Notes: a model not told the origin generated them from the sequence alone. Positions 42,783 to 51,951 are shown, counted from the stretch's first letter. The stretch: DNA of 63,357 nucleotides from an uncultured Opitutales bacterium (GCA_905612515.1 CAJQSI010000003.1:1-63357); one strand, 5' to 3'. Numbers and translations: made by a program.

Positions 42783-43033
42783 ATAAATTCAAACTATACC
42801 TAATCACCTGCTTGTTGCCCTTGCTCGCCAGTTCCTGCAGCTATTCCAGTTCCACGGGTTGGAGCTTTTCAGACAGCGATTCAGTTAAAGAAGAAAAGGA
42901 ACGACGCAGAAAAGTGGACCAGAAAACGGATAGAATTCTCGAAGTCGGAAGAACAACTGACCGGGCGAAAGCCCGCAGGCAGGCCAAGGAAGAAGTTTTT
43001 GAAGATGAATTCTTCCGCTCAAGCCGTCCATGA
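42779..43033 (+). CDS. Small lipoprotein coupled to VIT/vWFA gene
   Basis: 84 residues: lipoprotein leader LLPLLASSC, a Ser-rich patch, then a highly charged helical tail (EEKERRRKVDQKTDRIL, DRAKARRQAKEEVFEDE). The ATG overlaps the stop of the VIT/vWFA gene (ATGA). It is probably an envelope-anchored partner or anchor for that protein (inference). No named family. Confidence 0.6.
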   Translation: MNKFKLYLITCLLPLLASSCSYSSSTGWSFSDSDSVKEEKERRRKVDQKTDRILEVGRTTDRAKARRQAKEEVFEDEFFRSSRP

Positions 43034-43101
43034 GGTTTTTCTGACAAACCTTTTACCTAGCTCGAACAACCTCCTGCCTTGCCCGTGTTATAAAATCTTG
43101 G

Positions 43102-43671
43102 ATGATAACGAAACCAATCATAGTTTCCTTTCTGCTGCCCCTCCTCCTTGGCATGGGTTGCTTTTCCAATGATAACACCGCCCGCTTCGGCAAGGACCGC
43201 AACTTTCCGGACCTGGATTACAACGGTGACGGAACCTTCGCCGATCACGGCAGAAAAGCCGCCTTCCACCGTTTTACCCTGGACCTTGGCGAAGTCGATT
43301 TGAAGGAAGCCTCTACCCGAATCAGTGAATTGAAAGGACTCCCGGCAGTTAAGTTCGTATGCTACCTACGGGTCGATTATCCGCTGCCCCTGCCGGGAAA
43401 GCCGACGGAATTCAAGGCGGGGGAACTCGTACTCGAAATGACCTTGAGGGATCAGCACGGCAAGGAAGTCTTTACCGAGAAAGCTCCATTGAGTCGTTGG
43501 AAATGGTCGGGTTCGGTTGGAGCTTCGAAAAGCGACCTCTACACGCCCAAGACCATCTTCACTCCCGAGAAAGGGAAAACTTACAAAATCACCCTCAAGC
43601 TCGGAAAAGGAAATCTCGAAGCGCCTAAGGGCCGGTTCTTGCTCATGGGTGGAGGATGGAAGGCATTTTAA
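43102..43671 (+). CDS. Lipoprotein of unknown function, 189 residues
   Basis: The leader VSFLLPLLLGMGC has a lipobox (LGMGC region), and an Asp/Asn-rich stretch follows (FPDLDYNGDGTF, like a calcium loop). The rest is a beta-sandwich-like domain (FHRFTLDLGEVDLKEAS, TYKITLKLGKGN). I see no catalytic motif. First of three consecutive lipoprotein genes. Downstream spacing is 12 bases. Confidence 0.65.
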   Translation: MITKPIIVSFLLPLLLGMGCFSNDNTARFGKDRNFPDLDYNGDGTFADHGRKAAFHRFTLDLGEVDLKEASTRISELKGLPAVKFVCYLRVDYPLPLPGKPTEFKAGELVLEMTLRDQHGKEVFTEKAPLSRWKWSGSVGASKSDLYTPKTIFTPEKGKTYKITLKLGKGNLEAPKGRFLLMGGGWKAF

Positions 43672-43683
43672 CTAGAAATAATC

Positions 43684-44205
43684 ATGAACAGAATACATTT
43701 GATCCCCATCACCGGCCTTGCCTGCCTTGTCGTCCTTTCTTCCTGTGAAAAATCGTATTGGAAGAATGATGCAATGAAGAAGGCTATCTCTACGACTTCC
43801 TTCGCAAATGCTCATATGACTTGCGAAGCCTATCGGGTGGACGATTCTTATCCGGGCGAAGGGAAAAAGCAGGAAAGTGACTCCATACATGGTTATGCAA
43901 TCCTTTCGGATGCAGTAACCTTGACCTTCGTATCGCGGAAAGAACTGTCTTCGATCATAGAAAACCCGGACACCTATTTTCGTCACTCAACCCCGATTGA
44001 TTGTTCTTTTCGACCTGGAGTTGCTTTCCGTTTCAAAGATAAGAAGACGAACGTCGATCTGCTGGTTTGTTTCAGTTGCAATGAATTGAGGTATTACCTC
44101 GACGGAAAGGTTGTTGGGCAAAGTTATTTTAAATCTCAAGAACTCCGTGCCTTGGTCAAGAAACTGTTTCCTAATGACAAGAAAATCCAGACTCTCAGGA
44201 ATTGA
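43684..44205 (+). CDS. Lipoprotein with CFSC motif, paralogue 1
   Basis: 173 residues with leader ITGLACLVVLSSC. The mature domain has CEAYRVDD, then IDCSFRPGVAFRF and DLLVCFSCNELRYYLDG, ending with a KKLFPNDKKIQ stretch. The next gene is a clear paralogue with the same cysteines (CEAYRIDG, CEFLPGVALR, DVLICFSCDEF). The conserved C..F.PGVA.R...VD.L.CFSC signature is a recurring one in secreted proteins of planctomycetes and verrucomicrobia, of unknown function; paired cysteines suggest disulfides or metal binding. Confidence 0.7.
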   Translation: MNRIHLIPITGLACLVVLSSCEKSYWKNDAMKKAISTTSFANAHMTCEAYRVDDSYPGEGKKQESDSIHGYAILSDAVTLTFVSRKELSSIIENPDTYFRHSTPIDCSFRPGVAFRFKDKKTNVDLLVCFSCNELRYYLDGKVVGQSYFKSQELRALVKKLFPNDKKIQTLRN

Positions 44206-44249
44206 CGGGAAATTGCTGGGACAAACGATTTTCTATCTCGAGCTGTTTC

Positions 44250-44771
44250 ATGAAACCATACCTTACCAAAGCTTTGCTACTGGTTTTAATACTTTCCACG
44301 ATCGCCGGATGCAGTACTGCAAAGGTGGAAACATTGGTCGGTGGAGACGAAGCCTATGCCTTGGTTTCCGACCTCTCCAAGGCTACGACCTGCGAGGCCT
44401 ACCGGATTGACGGTTATGCCCGCGGGGCAAAAGCGGATAATCCCAAGAACCTGTACGGATTTCCGATCATCTCAGGACCAGTTCCCATCGACGATGCGTC
44501 CCAAGCGACCTTGTCGAAGGTTCTCACCGACCCAAACTCTTACCTTTGGGATGTCGCAAAGGGCTGCGAGTTCTTACCGGGCGTGGCGCTGCGTTTAGCC
44601 GCCGACAAAATCCAAGTGGACGTACTCATTTGCTTCTCGTGCGACGAATTCGCGTTCTACCTCAATGGAAAGCATGTGGGTCATGAGGACTTCGATCCGC
44701 GTCGAGCCGACCTTCTGCGTATTGCCAAGAAGCTATTTCCGCAGGACGATAAGATCATGTCGCTCAAGTAA
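44250..44771 (+). CDS. Lipoprotein with CFSC motif, paralogue 2
   Basis: 173 residues from the ATG at 44250, which starts the leader LLLVLILSTIAGC with a good lipobox (IAGC); the frame is open from 44202. Same design as the gene before it, with the CEAYRIDG, CEFLPGVALR and DVLICFSC motifs, so this is a tandem duplication that has diverged to about one third identity by eye. The C-terminus KKLFPQDDKIMSLK matches the other's KKLFPNDKKIQTLRN. Function unknown. Confidence 0.7.
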   Translation: MKPYLTKALLLVLILSTIAGCSTAKVETLVGGDEAYALVSDLSKATTCEAYRIDGYARGAKADNPKNLYGFPIISGPVPIDDASQATLSKVLTDPNSYLWDVAKGCEFLPGVALRLAADKIQVDVLICFSCDEFAFYLNGKHVGHEDFDPRRADLLRIAKKLFPQDDKIMSLK

Positions 44772-44837
44772 ACCATCGCTTTTTAATCTCATTTTGCTCA
44801 TGCTTATCCAGACTCTACTAAATCCCCACCCCAGAAA

Positions 44838-45572
44838 ATGAAAACCATCCTGCTTCCCCTTAGCTCTTTGTTACTGGCCCTTTGCTGCCTGGTCCAATTG
44901 AACGCCATCCCCATTCCCGGTGGCAATGGCGGTAAGCAGGCTCCTCCCCTGATAACAAAATCCGGTGGGATCGAAAGGGACTATCGCGCGGGCAAACTGA
45001 CCGAGGCCCAGGAAAAGATCGTCATCGCCTTGGCCAAGAAGCAGGGCGTCGCGAAAGTCGCCAGGATATCCACCATCAACTTCTTTCCCAGCGCGGCCCG
45101 AGGCATTCGGGTGGATGGCGCCAAGGAAATCAATGGACGGGAAGTGTCTTACAAAGTCCTGAGCGTCAATCTCAAGCCATGGTTTCATCCTGGCGGGGGT
45201 CCTCGCAAAGGGGATGTCCAAATGGGCGATTTCTGGGCCGGCAAGGCATATGAGAGAAAACAAACCATTCTAAGGGTAGGTGAAACGGATTACCTTTGCG
45301 GTTCGATCCGCGGCATCGAGATCAAGGAATGTGAAGCCATGCTCGGCCTTTTTCTGGCCGGTGAATTCACCTATAACCCGGGGGCAAGAATCAACGATAG
45401 GCTTTTGGACCAAGTCGACTGGAGCAAACCCAGCAGGTTCGGCAAGCGAGGCGACGCTATTTCTGTCGGATTCCTCCACAAGGGAGGAGCGGGGTCCGGA
45501 TTCTTCGACATGGAGGTTGAGTTCGTTGGCGGCAAGCTGAACATCAAGCAAATGTTCCAAGCAGTTCCCTGA
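44838..45572 (+). CDS. Secreted protein of unknown function, 244 residues
   Basis: Signal peptide (LPLSSLLLALCCLVQLNA), then an IPIPGG stretch and a conserved-looking mixed domain (ARGIRVDGAKEINGREVSYKV, DYLCGSIRGIEIKECEAMLG). One Cys pair could be a disulfide. The middle repeats a Gly-rich pattern. No recognised family. It sits at the end of the lipoprotein series and 23 bases before the next secreted gene. Confidence 0.6.
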   Translation: MKTILLPLSSLLLALCCLVQLNAIPIPGGNGGKQAPPLITKSGGIERDYRAGKLTEAQEKIVIALAKKQGVAKVARISTINFFPSAARGIRVDGAKEINGREVSYKVLSVNLKPWFHPGGGPRKGDVQMGDFWAGKAYERKQTILRVGETDYLCGSIRGIEIKECEAMLGLFLAGEFTYNPGARINDRLLDQVDWSKPSRFGKRGDAISVGFLHKGGAGSGFFDMEVEFVGGKLNIKQMFQAVP

Positions 45573-45595
45573 GACAAATACTTTAAGAGGTTAGG

Positions 45596-46060
45596 GTGAA
45601 AGCCAAAGCAAAGCAGTCGCTTTCTACCTTTCTCTTTAACGTCATTTCGTTGGCGAGTTTTGAAGCATCGGCCGCAGTTGCGCCATATGCTGAGGAGCAT
45701 ATGGAAAAGGAGGCTACGCTGATCGTAAGCGGAAAGGTCGTGTCCATATCCTCCAAAACTCAAAAATCCACGCATGAAAGCGGCCTGCTTATTGCCCGTG
45801 ATCAGATTTTCAAGATCACGGTCAAGGTTTCCTCCTTGGCCAAGGGAAAGGGCGTGAAGGCAGGAGATGAAGTTCACTTTCAGGCATGGCGACCCTCTAC
45901 CCGATTTCCGCCCATGCCCGGGCCGCAGGGGCATCAACCGATCCCCGCGAAAGGAGATCTCGTAAAGACCTACTTGCTCTACAATAAGAAAACCAAGACC
46001 TACCATCCGTTCATGCCCAACGGGATCAAGATTCTCAAGGAGGCAAAGGAAGCGAAATGA
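45596..46060 (+). CDS. Secreted small beta-domain protein, paralogue of the one at 61850
   Basis: 154 residues from a GTG start; leader (LFNVISLASFEASA). The mature part has the pattern ATLIVSGKVVSISS, then VKVSSLAKGKGVKAGDEVHF and a PMPGPQGHQPIPAKGD segment. The protein at 61850 has the same plan (VVVGKVQAIYS, VKVEKVEKGKV, PPPGGQSYGPQPKKGQ). This 'V-x-G-K-V' layout suggests an OB/NTR-like small barrel. The function is unknown. A clear terminator follows directly. Confidence 0.6.
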   Translation: MKAKAKQSLSTFLFNVISLASFEASAAVAPYAEEHMEKEATLIVSGKVVSISSKTQKSTHESGLLIARDQIFKITVKVSSLAKGKGVKAGDEVHFQAWRPSTRFPPMPGPQGHQPIPAKGDLVKTYLLYNKKTKTYHPFMPNGIKILKEAKEAK

Positions 46061-46082
46061 GGGGCTTTACCCCTTTGTTTTT
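46060..46082 (+). terminator. Intrinsic terminator after the secreted gene at 45596
   Basis: AGGGG and CCCCT pair around the loop CTTTA, followed by TTTGTTTTT. The stop codon of the gene overlaps the first base of the stem. This closes the run of small secreted genes; the following 250 bases are AT-rich and hold no gene. Confidence 0.75.
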
Positions 46083-46333
46083 AGAGCCTCCCTATTGATC
46101 CGCAACTTGAGATCGTTGATGCAATAAATTTGGAATCCTCTTTGATGTATCGCAAAAAAGAGAAAGAAATACGCAAATAGAGGTGAATTAAATGTGGCAT
46201 AAGGGGAGCTTCCAAACAAATATGAAACAATCTTTAATTAACTTCACTTCAGAAACGATCAAATCCAATCACTTGATTGAGTCTCTTTGAATTCATGTTT
46301 CCCGCATTAGTCATCCGCAAACCCCATTAAATC
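46083..46333. other. AT-rich intergenic region, probable promoter of the tandem pair
   Basis: About 250 bases between the terminator and the gene at 46334. Rich in A/T with no open frame longer than a dozen codons. It should contain the promoter of the two following paralogues; I could not pick out convincing -35/-10 boxes. Confidence 0.4.
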
Positions 46334-47839
46334 ATGATGTCCTTTTCCCTGCTTTCCACTCTTCTTCCCCTTCTGCTGGGGCCGGCGCTTTTCATGATAC
46401 CTAACGTGGGCGTCACCCTTCCCAATCAAGCCCCACCTGATCCCGTCGCGGATGCGGCCCGCTTTGAAACCGTCTCCAAGCAACTCGATTCCGGTGGTGT
46501 CCTCTACGGTTACGTCAGCGTGGACGGCGACCTCACTGCGATCGGTGCATACGTCAAATCCTTCATGGACGAATTGCGAAAGATCGAACCTGACGTCCCC
46601 CCTGTTGATGTTTCCGCCATTTTGAAAGTGTCCGGCTTGGACTCCATTTCCGCCGTTGGCTTCAGTTCCAAGAGTGTGGAGGGCGGGTTCCGCAACAAGA
46701 GCTATTTGTATACGCCCAAAGGTCGCAGGGGACTCCTTCGCGTTTTAGGTGGCGAATCGAAACCGTTCGACGTCGTCAAGCTGGCTCCTGCAGGATCGGA
46801 TTTCGTTTTCGAGCAGGACTTGAATCTCAAGGTGGTTTACGAGTCGGTTCAGGAAGCTCTCGTGGCAGGTATGGGTGAGCAGGGAGCCCTTTTCAAGGCA
46901 ATGATGGATGGAGCAGTCAAGCAACCGCTCCCTCCTCCTATCCCCTTTACCATGGAGAAAGTATTGGCTGACTTGGACACCCAGATTACCGTAATCATAG
47001 ACGCCGATCCCGATAAGAAGATCAGTTTTACTCATCCCGACGCCAAGGGATTGCACCCCCCCCTCATGCGCGCCGCCATCCTGGTCGACGAGTTGGGATG
47101 GGTCGCAGACGAACTGGCCAATATCCTCGAGCCCATGCTGGCGCATCCTACGGAGCGTCCTCCCGCCAAGATCGTGCGAGACCCTAATTGGGTCGGTGTG
47201 CAGCTTGCGATCGAACCCGAGCAATATGCCGTGATGGATGCCGACATCTTGGAGCTTTTCGGAAGGACGAACCCGGCCTTGGTCCATCATCGTCCGAGCG
47301 GTAAGCTAATCTTGGCCACGGGATTGGAGTTCGCGGAAAACCTCTTTATCCCGAAACCCAATCTGGCGGACGATCCTGCCTTTCGGAAAACCATGGCGGG
47401 TCTTCCAAAGAAAGGGACTGCCATGGCCTATGTGTCTCCCGCTCTCTTCTCCGGTCTTCGGGAGGTTTTCGAGAAGATTATCGATGCTGAGAATGATCGA
47501 GAAATTGGGCGAGCCGAACACCTTGTCGCCACCACCTTCCTCAATTTGTTTTTACCTAAGAATTCACGAGGGGAGGGGAGCGTGACCACCAATGACAAGG
47601 ACGGGATTCTCACCGTTTCCAACTCCGCCCATTCCCATAAGGCCAATATCATCTCAAGCGCCGCCAGTCCATTGCTTATGGGGATTTCGGCTAGTTTACA
47701 GCCAACCTTACGGATGATGAATGACCTGGAGGCAGATCATGATCACGAGGGGCACGATCACGATAAATTGCTTGAGCTCGAGCTCGAGCATGGCGTCGAA
47801 CCAGGCTTGAAGGAACGTCCTCCTCAGCGCGGGGATTGA
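46334..47839 (+). CDS. Secreted protein of unknown function, tandem paralogue 1, His-rich tail
   Basis: 501 residues with a signal peptide; the start is ATG ATG, either may be used. Four conserved blocks are shared with the next gene: VSVDGDLTAIGAYVKSFM, the GGFRNKSYLYTPKGRRGLLR segment, a VIIDADPDKK turn and a long C-terminal part with NSAHSHKANIIS. The tail is rich in Asp and His (DHDHEGHDHD), as in metal-binding tails; the paralogue has an acidic tail without it. The layout of two similar alpha-beta halves recalls DUF3352-like secreted proteins, but this is weak. No catalytic motif. Confidence 0.65.
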   Translation: MMSFSLLSTLLPLLLGPALFMIPNVGVTLPNQAPPDPVADAARFETVSKQLDSGGVLYGYVSVDGDLTAIGAYVKSFMDELRKIEPDVPPVDVSAILKVSGLDSISAVGFSSKSVEGGFRNKSYLYTPKGRRGLLRVLGGESKPFDVVKLAPAGSDFVFEQDLNLKVVYESVQEALVAGMGEQGALFKAMMDGAVKQPLPPPIPFTMEKVLADLDTQITVIIDADPDKKISFTHPDAKGLHPPLMRAAILVDELGWVADELANILEPMLAHPTERPPAKIVRDPNWVGVQLAIEPEQYAVMDADILELFGRTNPALVHHRPSGKLILATGLEFAENLFIPKPNLADDPAFRKTMAGLPKKGTAMAYVSPALFSGLREVFEKIIDAENDREIGRAEHLVATTFLNLFLPKNSRGEGSVTTNDKDGILTVSNSAHSHKANIISSAASPLLMGISASLQPTLRMMNDLEADHDHEGHDHDKLLELELEHGVEPGLKERPPQRGD

Positions 47840-47882
47840 TACCGGACTATTGCTGAAATCAACCACAAAAGTATTAAGTACG

Positions 47883-49349
47883 ATGATGAAAATTCTCACA
47901 GTCCTCTCAGCTCTTCTCTTGCCCCTGCTCGGAACGATCGGAGCTGCTCCTGCTCTTCCCTACCAAGCCCCGTCCGATCCCGCGGGGGAAGAGGCTCGCT
48001 TCGCCGCCGTTTCCGGGCAAGTCGACTTGGGCGGCGTTGTCTTCGGATATCTCAGTGTGGACGGCGACCTCACAGCTATCGGCGGATACGCCAACTCCTT
48101 CATGGAAGAAATGAGAAAGGTCCAGCCTGACGTCCCCCCTGTAAACGTTCCCGCCTTGCTTGAAATCACGGGCTTGGACGCCATTTCAGCAGCAGGCTTC
48201 AGTTCGGTTGCAACCGGCGACGGGTTCCGCAACAAGACTTATATTCACACACCCAAAGGTCGCAGAGGCCTGCTCCGTATTATGGGTGGTGATTCGAAAC
48301 CGTTCGAAGTCCTTACGTTGGCGCCCGCCGGTTCCGATCTGGTGATCGAACAGGACCTGAACCTAAAAACCCTCTATCAGTCACTATTAGATGCGGCCGA
48401 GGTTCAGATGGGGGAGCAGGGCAAAGCCATGGTGCAAATGCAGGTCAGGCAACCCTTGCCACCACCTTTCGCCTTTACCCTTGAGAAAGTTTTGGCGGAC
48501 CTCGATACTCAGGTCACCGTGATCATCGACGCCGACCCTACCAAAATGGTCAATTTGCCCGATGCCAAAGGAATGAAAATTCCTCAGTTGAGCGGGGCAG
48601 TCCTTATCGATGGTCTAGGATGGATTGCCGACGAGTTGGCCAAAGTTCTCGAACCAATGTTAGCCCAAGCTGGAAACAGAGCCCCGCCATTCAAGATCGT
48701 GCGCAACGCCAATTGGGTAGGAATGCAGTTGGCAATCGAATCCAAAAACTTTTCGGCCAATGACAGAAAGGAAATCAGCGAGCTCGGTTGGGATACAGCC
48801 ATTCTGGCTCACCACCGTCCGAGCGGAAAGCTCGTCCTTGCCTCGGGTAAGGAATTTGCCGCCAAGCTCTTCTCGCCCAAGTCCGGCCTTGATCAAGACC
48901 CCGTATTCCAAAAGACCATGAAGGGCCTCCCCGTTGAAGGCACTTCACTCACCTATGCATCTCCGGTTTTCTTCGCGAGCCTCCGGGCGTTTTTTGAGAA
49001 GATGAACGACCTCGGAAACCCGAAGGAAAAAAGCCACAAGCAGGACGACTACTTGTTGGGTAGCACCTTCATCAACCTTCTGCTTCCTGAAAATGCCAGA
49101 GGGGAGGGGAGGGTGACCACTAACACCAAGGATGGCATGCTCACTGTTTCCAATTCCGCGCATTCTCACAAAACTAGCTTGATCACAGGAGTTGCAAGCC
49201 CTGTCGTCATGATGGTCGGAGCATTGTATTTTCAAACTAATATGGTCATGGAGGCAATGGACTTTCCCGAGGCAGAAGAAATCATCGAGGAAGTCGAGCA
49301 GGAGAACCGTCTTCGCCCGAACCAAGACTTCGAAAAGATTGGGGACTAA
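47883..49349 (+). CDS. Secreted protein of unknown function, tandem paralogue 2
   Basis: 488 residues from ATG ATG at 47883; the leader is TVLSALLLPLLGTIGAAPA. Closely similar to the gene before it over the entire length (LSVDGDLTAIGGYANSFM, GDGFRNKTYIHTPKGRRGLLR, TVIIDADPTK, LTVSNSAHSHKTS), roughly half of residues identical by eye. The C-terminus differs: it is acidic (EEIIEEVEQENRL) with no His cluster. The pair most likely arose by a recent tandem duplication. Unknown role at the envelope. Confidence 0.65.
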   Translation: MMKILTVLSALLLPLLGTIGAAPALPYQAPSDPAGEEARFAAVSGQVDLGGVVFGYLSVDGDLTAIGGYANSFMEEMRKVQPDVPPVNVPALLEITGLDAISAAGFSSVATGDGFRNKTYIHTPKGRRGLLRIMGGDSKPFEVLTLAPAGSDLVIEQDLNLKTLYQSLLDAAEVQMGEQGKAMVQMQVRQPLPPPFAFTLEKVLADLDTQVTVIIDADPTKMVNLPDAKGMKIPQLSGAVLIDGLGWIADELAKVLEPMLAQAGNRAPPFKIVRNANWVGMQLAIESKNFSANDRKEISELGWDTAILAHHRPSGKLVLASGKEFAAKLFSPKSGLDQDPVFQKTMKGLPVEGTSLTYASPVFFASLRAFFEKMNDLGNPKEKSHKQDDYLLGSTFINLLLPENARGEGRVTTNTKDGMLTVSNSAHSHKTSLITGVASPVVMMVGALYFQTNMVMEAMDFPEAEEIIEEVEQENRLRPNQDFEKIGD

Positions 49350-49412
49350 GTCCACATCCTCGTGCTAGGACCACCGAAAACAATTTCAAATCAACCTAGG
49401 AAACAAAAAAAT

Positions 49413-50450
49413 ATGAAACTCCATAGCGCAATCACACGCACTTTCACGCTCGCTCTACTGGCGACTTTTGCCCTGCCTCTTGCAGCCAAGCCGGTCAAGG
49501 TCTTCATCGTCATGGGCCAGTCAAACACGCTCGAGATGGGCCAGGTAAAGGGCGATAAAGAAGGCACTCTTGAACACGCCGTCAAGAACGAGAAACTGTA
49601 CTCCTTCATGGTCGATGGGGCAGGGGAGTGGACGACCCGCAAGGACGTCCGCAACGTGCATGTCATGGGCAGCGGAGGTCCTGGTAAAACCCGGGAGATG
49701 CGCAACGACTGGCTAACCGTTTCCGGAGGAAAGATCGGCATAGAGACCGGAATCGGTCATCAACTTGGTGATGCCCTGGATGAACCCGTATTGATTCTCA
49801 AGAGTTCGATCGGCAACCGTAGCCTCGGCTGGGATCTCCTTCCTCCCGGCAGTCCCCGCCACGAGGTTGAGACGACCGACAAAAAGACCGGGAAGAAAAT
49901 CACTTTGGTTACGCCCGCTCACAAGGATGAAGTTCGTCATTCAAGTTGGACGAAGGGCGAGGTGCCCGATCCGCCCAAGCATACTTGGCATGCAGGGCTC
50001 CAATACTTGGGGGACGTGGCTCGGGCCAAGGACGTGCTCAAGAACTTGGGCAAGTATTACCCTGACGCGACCGAATATGAGGTCGCCGGCTTCCTCTGGT
50101 GGCAGGGTGACAAGGACCGCTACAACGCGGCTCATTCAGCCGTGTACGAAAAGAACCTCCACCAGCTCTTCAAGGCTCTCCGCAAGGAGTTCAATGCACC
50201 CAAGGCCAAGATGGTAGTCGCCACCCTAGGCCAGACCAACAAGGACAGCGCCACCGGCAACGAGAAATTGATCATCGACGGCATGTTCGCCTTTGCCAAA
50301 GCGCACAAGGGTGAAGCCGCCACCGTCTACACCAACCCGCTGAGCATGGGTTCCTCTTCCAATGCTCACTACGGCGGAAATGCCAAGACCTACATGAACG
50401 TCGGAATCGGCATGGGCAAAGCGATGGTCGAGTTATTGAAAAACAAGTAG
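49413..50450 (+). CDS. Sialate O-acetylesterase-like secreted esterase, short form
   Basis: 345 residues with a signal peptide (TRTFTLALLATFALPLAA). SASA-type SGNH domain: nucleophile in IVMGQSNTLEMG, GIGHQLGD and LKSSIGNRSLGWD, WWQGDKDRYN and a last histidine in SNAHYGGNAKTYMNVG. The start at 49413 is chosen because it opens the leader. The next gene has the same catalytic blocks with an extra domain. A role in deacetylating polysaccharide is likely. Confidence 0.85.
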   Translation: MKLHSAITRTFTLALLATFALPLAAKPVKVFIVMGQSNTLEMGQVKGDKEGTLEHAVKNEKLYSFMVDGAGEWTTRKDVRNVHVMGSGGPGKTREMRNDWLTVSGGKIGIETGIGHQLGDALDEPVLILKSSIGNRSLGWDLLPPGSPRHEVETTDKKTGKKITLVTPAHKDEVRHSSWTKGEVPDPPKHTWHAGLQYLGDVARAKDVLKNLGKYYPDATEYEVAGFLWWQGDKDRYNAAHSAVYEKNLHQLFKALRKEFNAPKAKMVVATLGQTNKDSATGNEKLIIDGMFAFAKAHKGEAATVYTNPLSMGSSSNAHYGGNAKTYMNVGIGMGKAMVELLKNK

Positions 50451-50530
50451 GCAAAAGTTCGTTACCGAGGCCAATGCACTTGAAGTCGGCCGACCGAGTC
50501 CGTCTTTGAAGTTTGGTTCAACAATCATTG

Positions 50531-51946
50531 ATGAAAAATTTCTCTGCAATTCGATCAGTTCTCTTGAAATGGGCGACGCTCGTATTCACGTTTGGCTTAT
50601 CCTTCTTACTCGCTGAGGAATTTGAAGCGGCGGGAAAGCCCATCAAGGTTTTCATCCTTTCCGGACAGTCCAACATGGTGGGAGCGGGAAAAGTGGATGG
50701 GGGAAGCAGTCGCTGGGGAAAACAGTTCATCGACCCGGTGGTATCGGTCTACAAGGGGGACTACGATCCTGAAGTGGACTACGACTCCATGGAACCGACC
50801 AAGACCTTGAAGCTAGAAGCATTCGGCGGCGTGCGCCCAACGCCCTATCCCGGTGGAGGTGTTCAAGTTACCCGTGGATCCGTCCGGGTAAAGGAGACGG
50901 GTATCTACGAGTTCCGTCCCGGTTACGGGGGATCGACATACAACGTCATGGAAGTCGACGGAAAGGTCGTCCACCGGCAGGAAGTCGGACTGAAGTCGAT
51001 TCGCACGGAAATCAAACTGGAAGGTGGCAAGAAGGTTCCTTTCAAGATCACTTACTTCACCAAGCAGGCCAATGGCTTGGGGTGGATCGTCCGCCTGGAC
51101 GTGCCCGGAGCCCTCTCGACCATGGTGAAATTCAAGGGAATGTACCCATACCTGATTGATGAGAACAGGCAATGGGCAGCTCGTGACGACGTCTGGTACA
51201 GAGGCGTGGTTACTGCGGTGGGAAATCGATGGTTGGGAGTTAGCGGAGGACGCATCGGTCCGGAAATTGGCTTTGGTCATGTTGTCGGCAATCATTGCGA
51301 GGAGCCGGTCCTCATTCTCAAGACCTCGCAGGGAAACCGTTCGCTTTCCTGGGACTTCCTTACTCCTGGTAGCAAGCGCTTCGAGTACGGCGGAAAGATC
51401 TACGCGGGATACAAGGAGTCACCGCTCTCCTGGGACAAAGGGACCACGCCCAAACCCATCAATTGGTATGCCGGCAAGCAGTACGACGACTGCTTCGGAG
51501 CCGCTCATCAAGTACTGGACGATTTCGACAAGGAGTTTCCTCATTGGAAGGGCAGGGGATACGAGATCGAGGGCTTTGCATGGTGGCAGGGCGACAAGGA
51601 TCGCTACGTCGATGGGCATGCCTTTCAATACGAGAAGAACCTCGTTCGCTTGATCAAGACTTTGCGCAAGGAATTCAATGCGCCTAAGGCCAAGTTCGTC
51701 GTGGCTACCCTCGGACAAACTCCGAAGGATGCTCTTCCCGGCAACGACAAACTCATCCTCGATGCCCAGTTGGCCGTGGACGGCGCGACCGGCAAGTACC
51801 CGGAGTTCAAAGGAAACGTCTCCACTGTTTATACCCATCCGCTTAGCCAGGGCGGAGCCTCCAATAGTCACTACGACGGAAACGCCCAGACCTATATGGA
51901 CGTAGGTGTAGCAATGGGTGAAGCCATGGTCGAACTACTCAAGTAG
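50531..51946 (+). CDS. Sialate O-acetylesterase-like secreted esterase with inserted domain
   Basis: 471 residues from the ATG at 50531. Catalytic blocks match the preceding gene: ILSGQSNMVGAG, LKTSQGNRSLSWD, AWWQGDKDRYVD and SNSHYDGNAQTYMDVG. Between the first and second block, about residues 85-215, lies an extra beta domain (VQVTRGSVRVKETGIYEFRPG, NVMEVDGKVVHRQEV) resembling a PA14/carbohydrate-binding fold; the short paralogue lacks it. Signal peptide present. It is followed after five bases by a small membrane protein gene. Confidence 0.85.
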   Translation: MKNFSAIRSVLLKWATLVFTFGLSFLLAEEFEAAGKPIKVFILSGQSNMVGAGKVDGGSSRWGKQFIDPVVSVYKGDYDPEVDYDSMEPTKTLKLEAFGGVRPTPYPGGGVQVTRGSVRVKETGIYEFRPGYGGSTYNVMEVDGKVVHRQEVGLKSIRTEIKLEGGKKVPFKITYFTKQANGLGWIVRLDVPGALSTMVKFKGMYPYLIDENRQWAARDDVWYRGVVTAVGNRWLGVSGGRIGPEIGFGHVVGNHCEEPVLILKTSQGNRSLSWDFLTPGSKRFEYGGKIYAGYKESPLSWDKGTTPKPINWYAGKQYDDCFGAAHQVLDDFDKEFPHWKGRGYEIEGFAWWQGDKDRYVDGHAFQYEKNLVRLIKTLRKEFNAPKAKFVVATLGQTPKDALPGNDKLILDAQLAVDGATGKYPEFKGNVSTVYTHPLSQGGASNSHYDGNAQTYMDVGVAMGEAMVELLK

Positions 51947-51951
51947 ATTGG

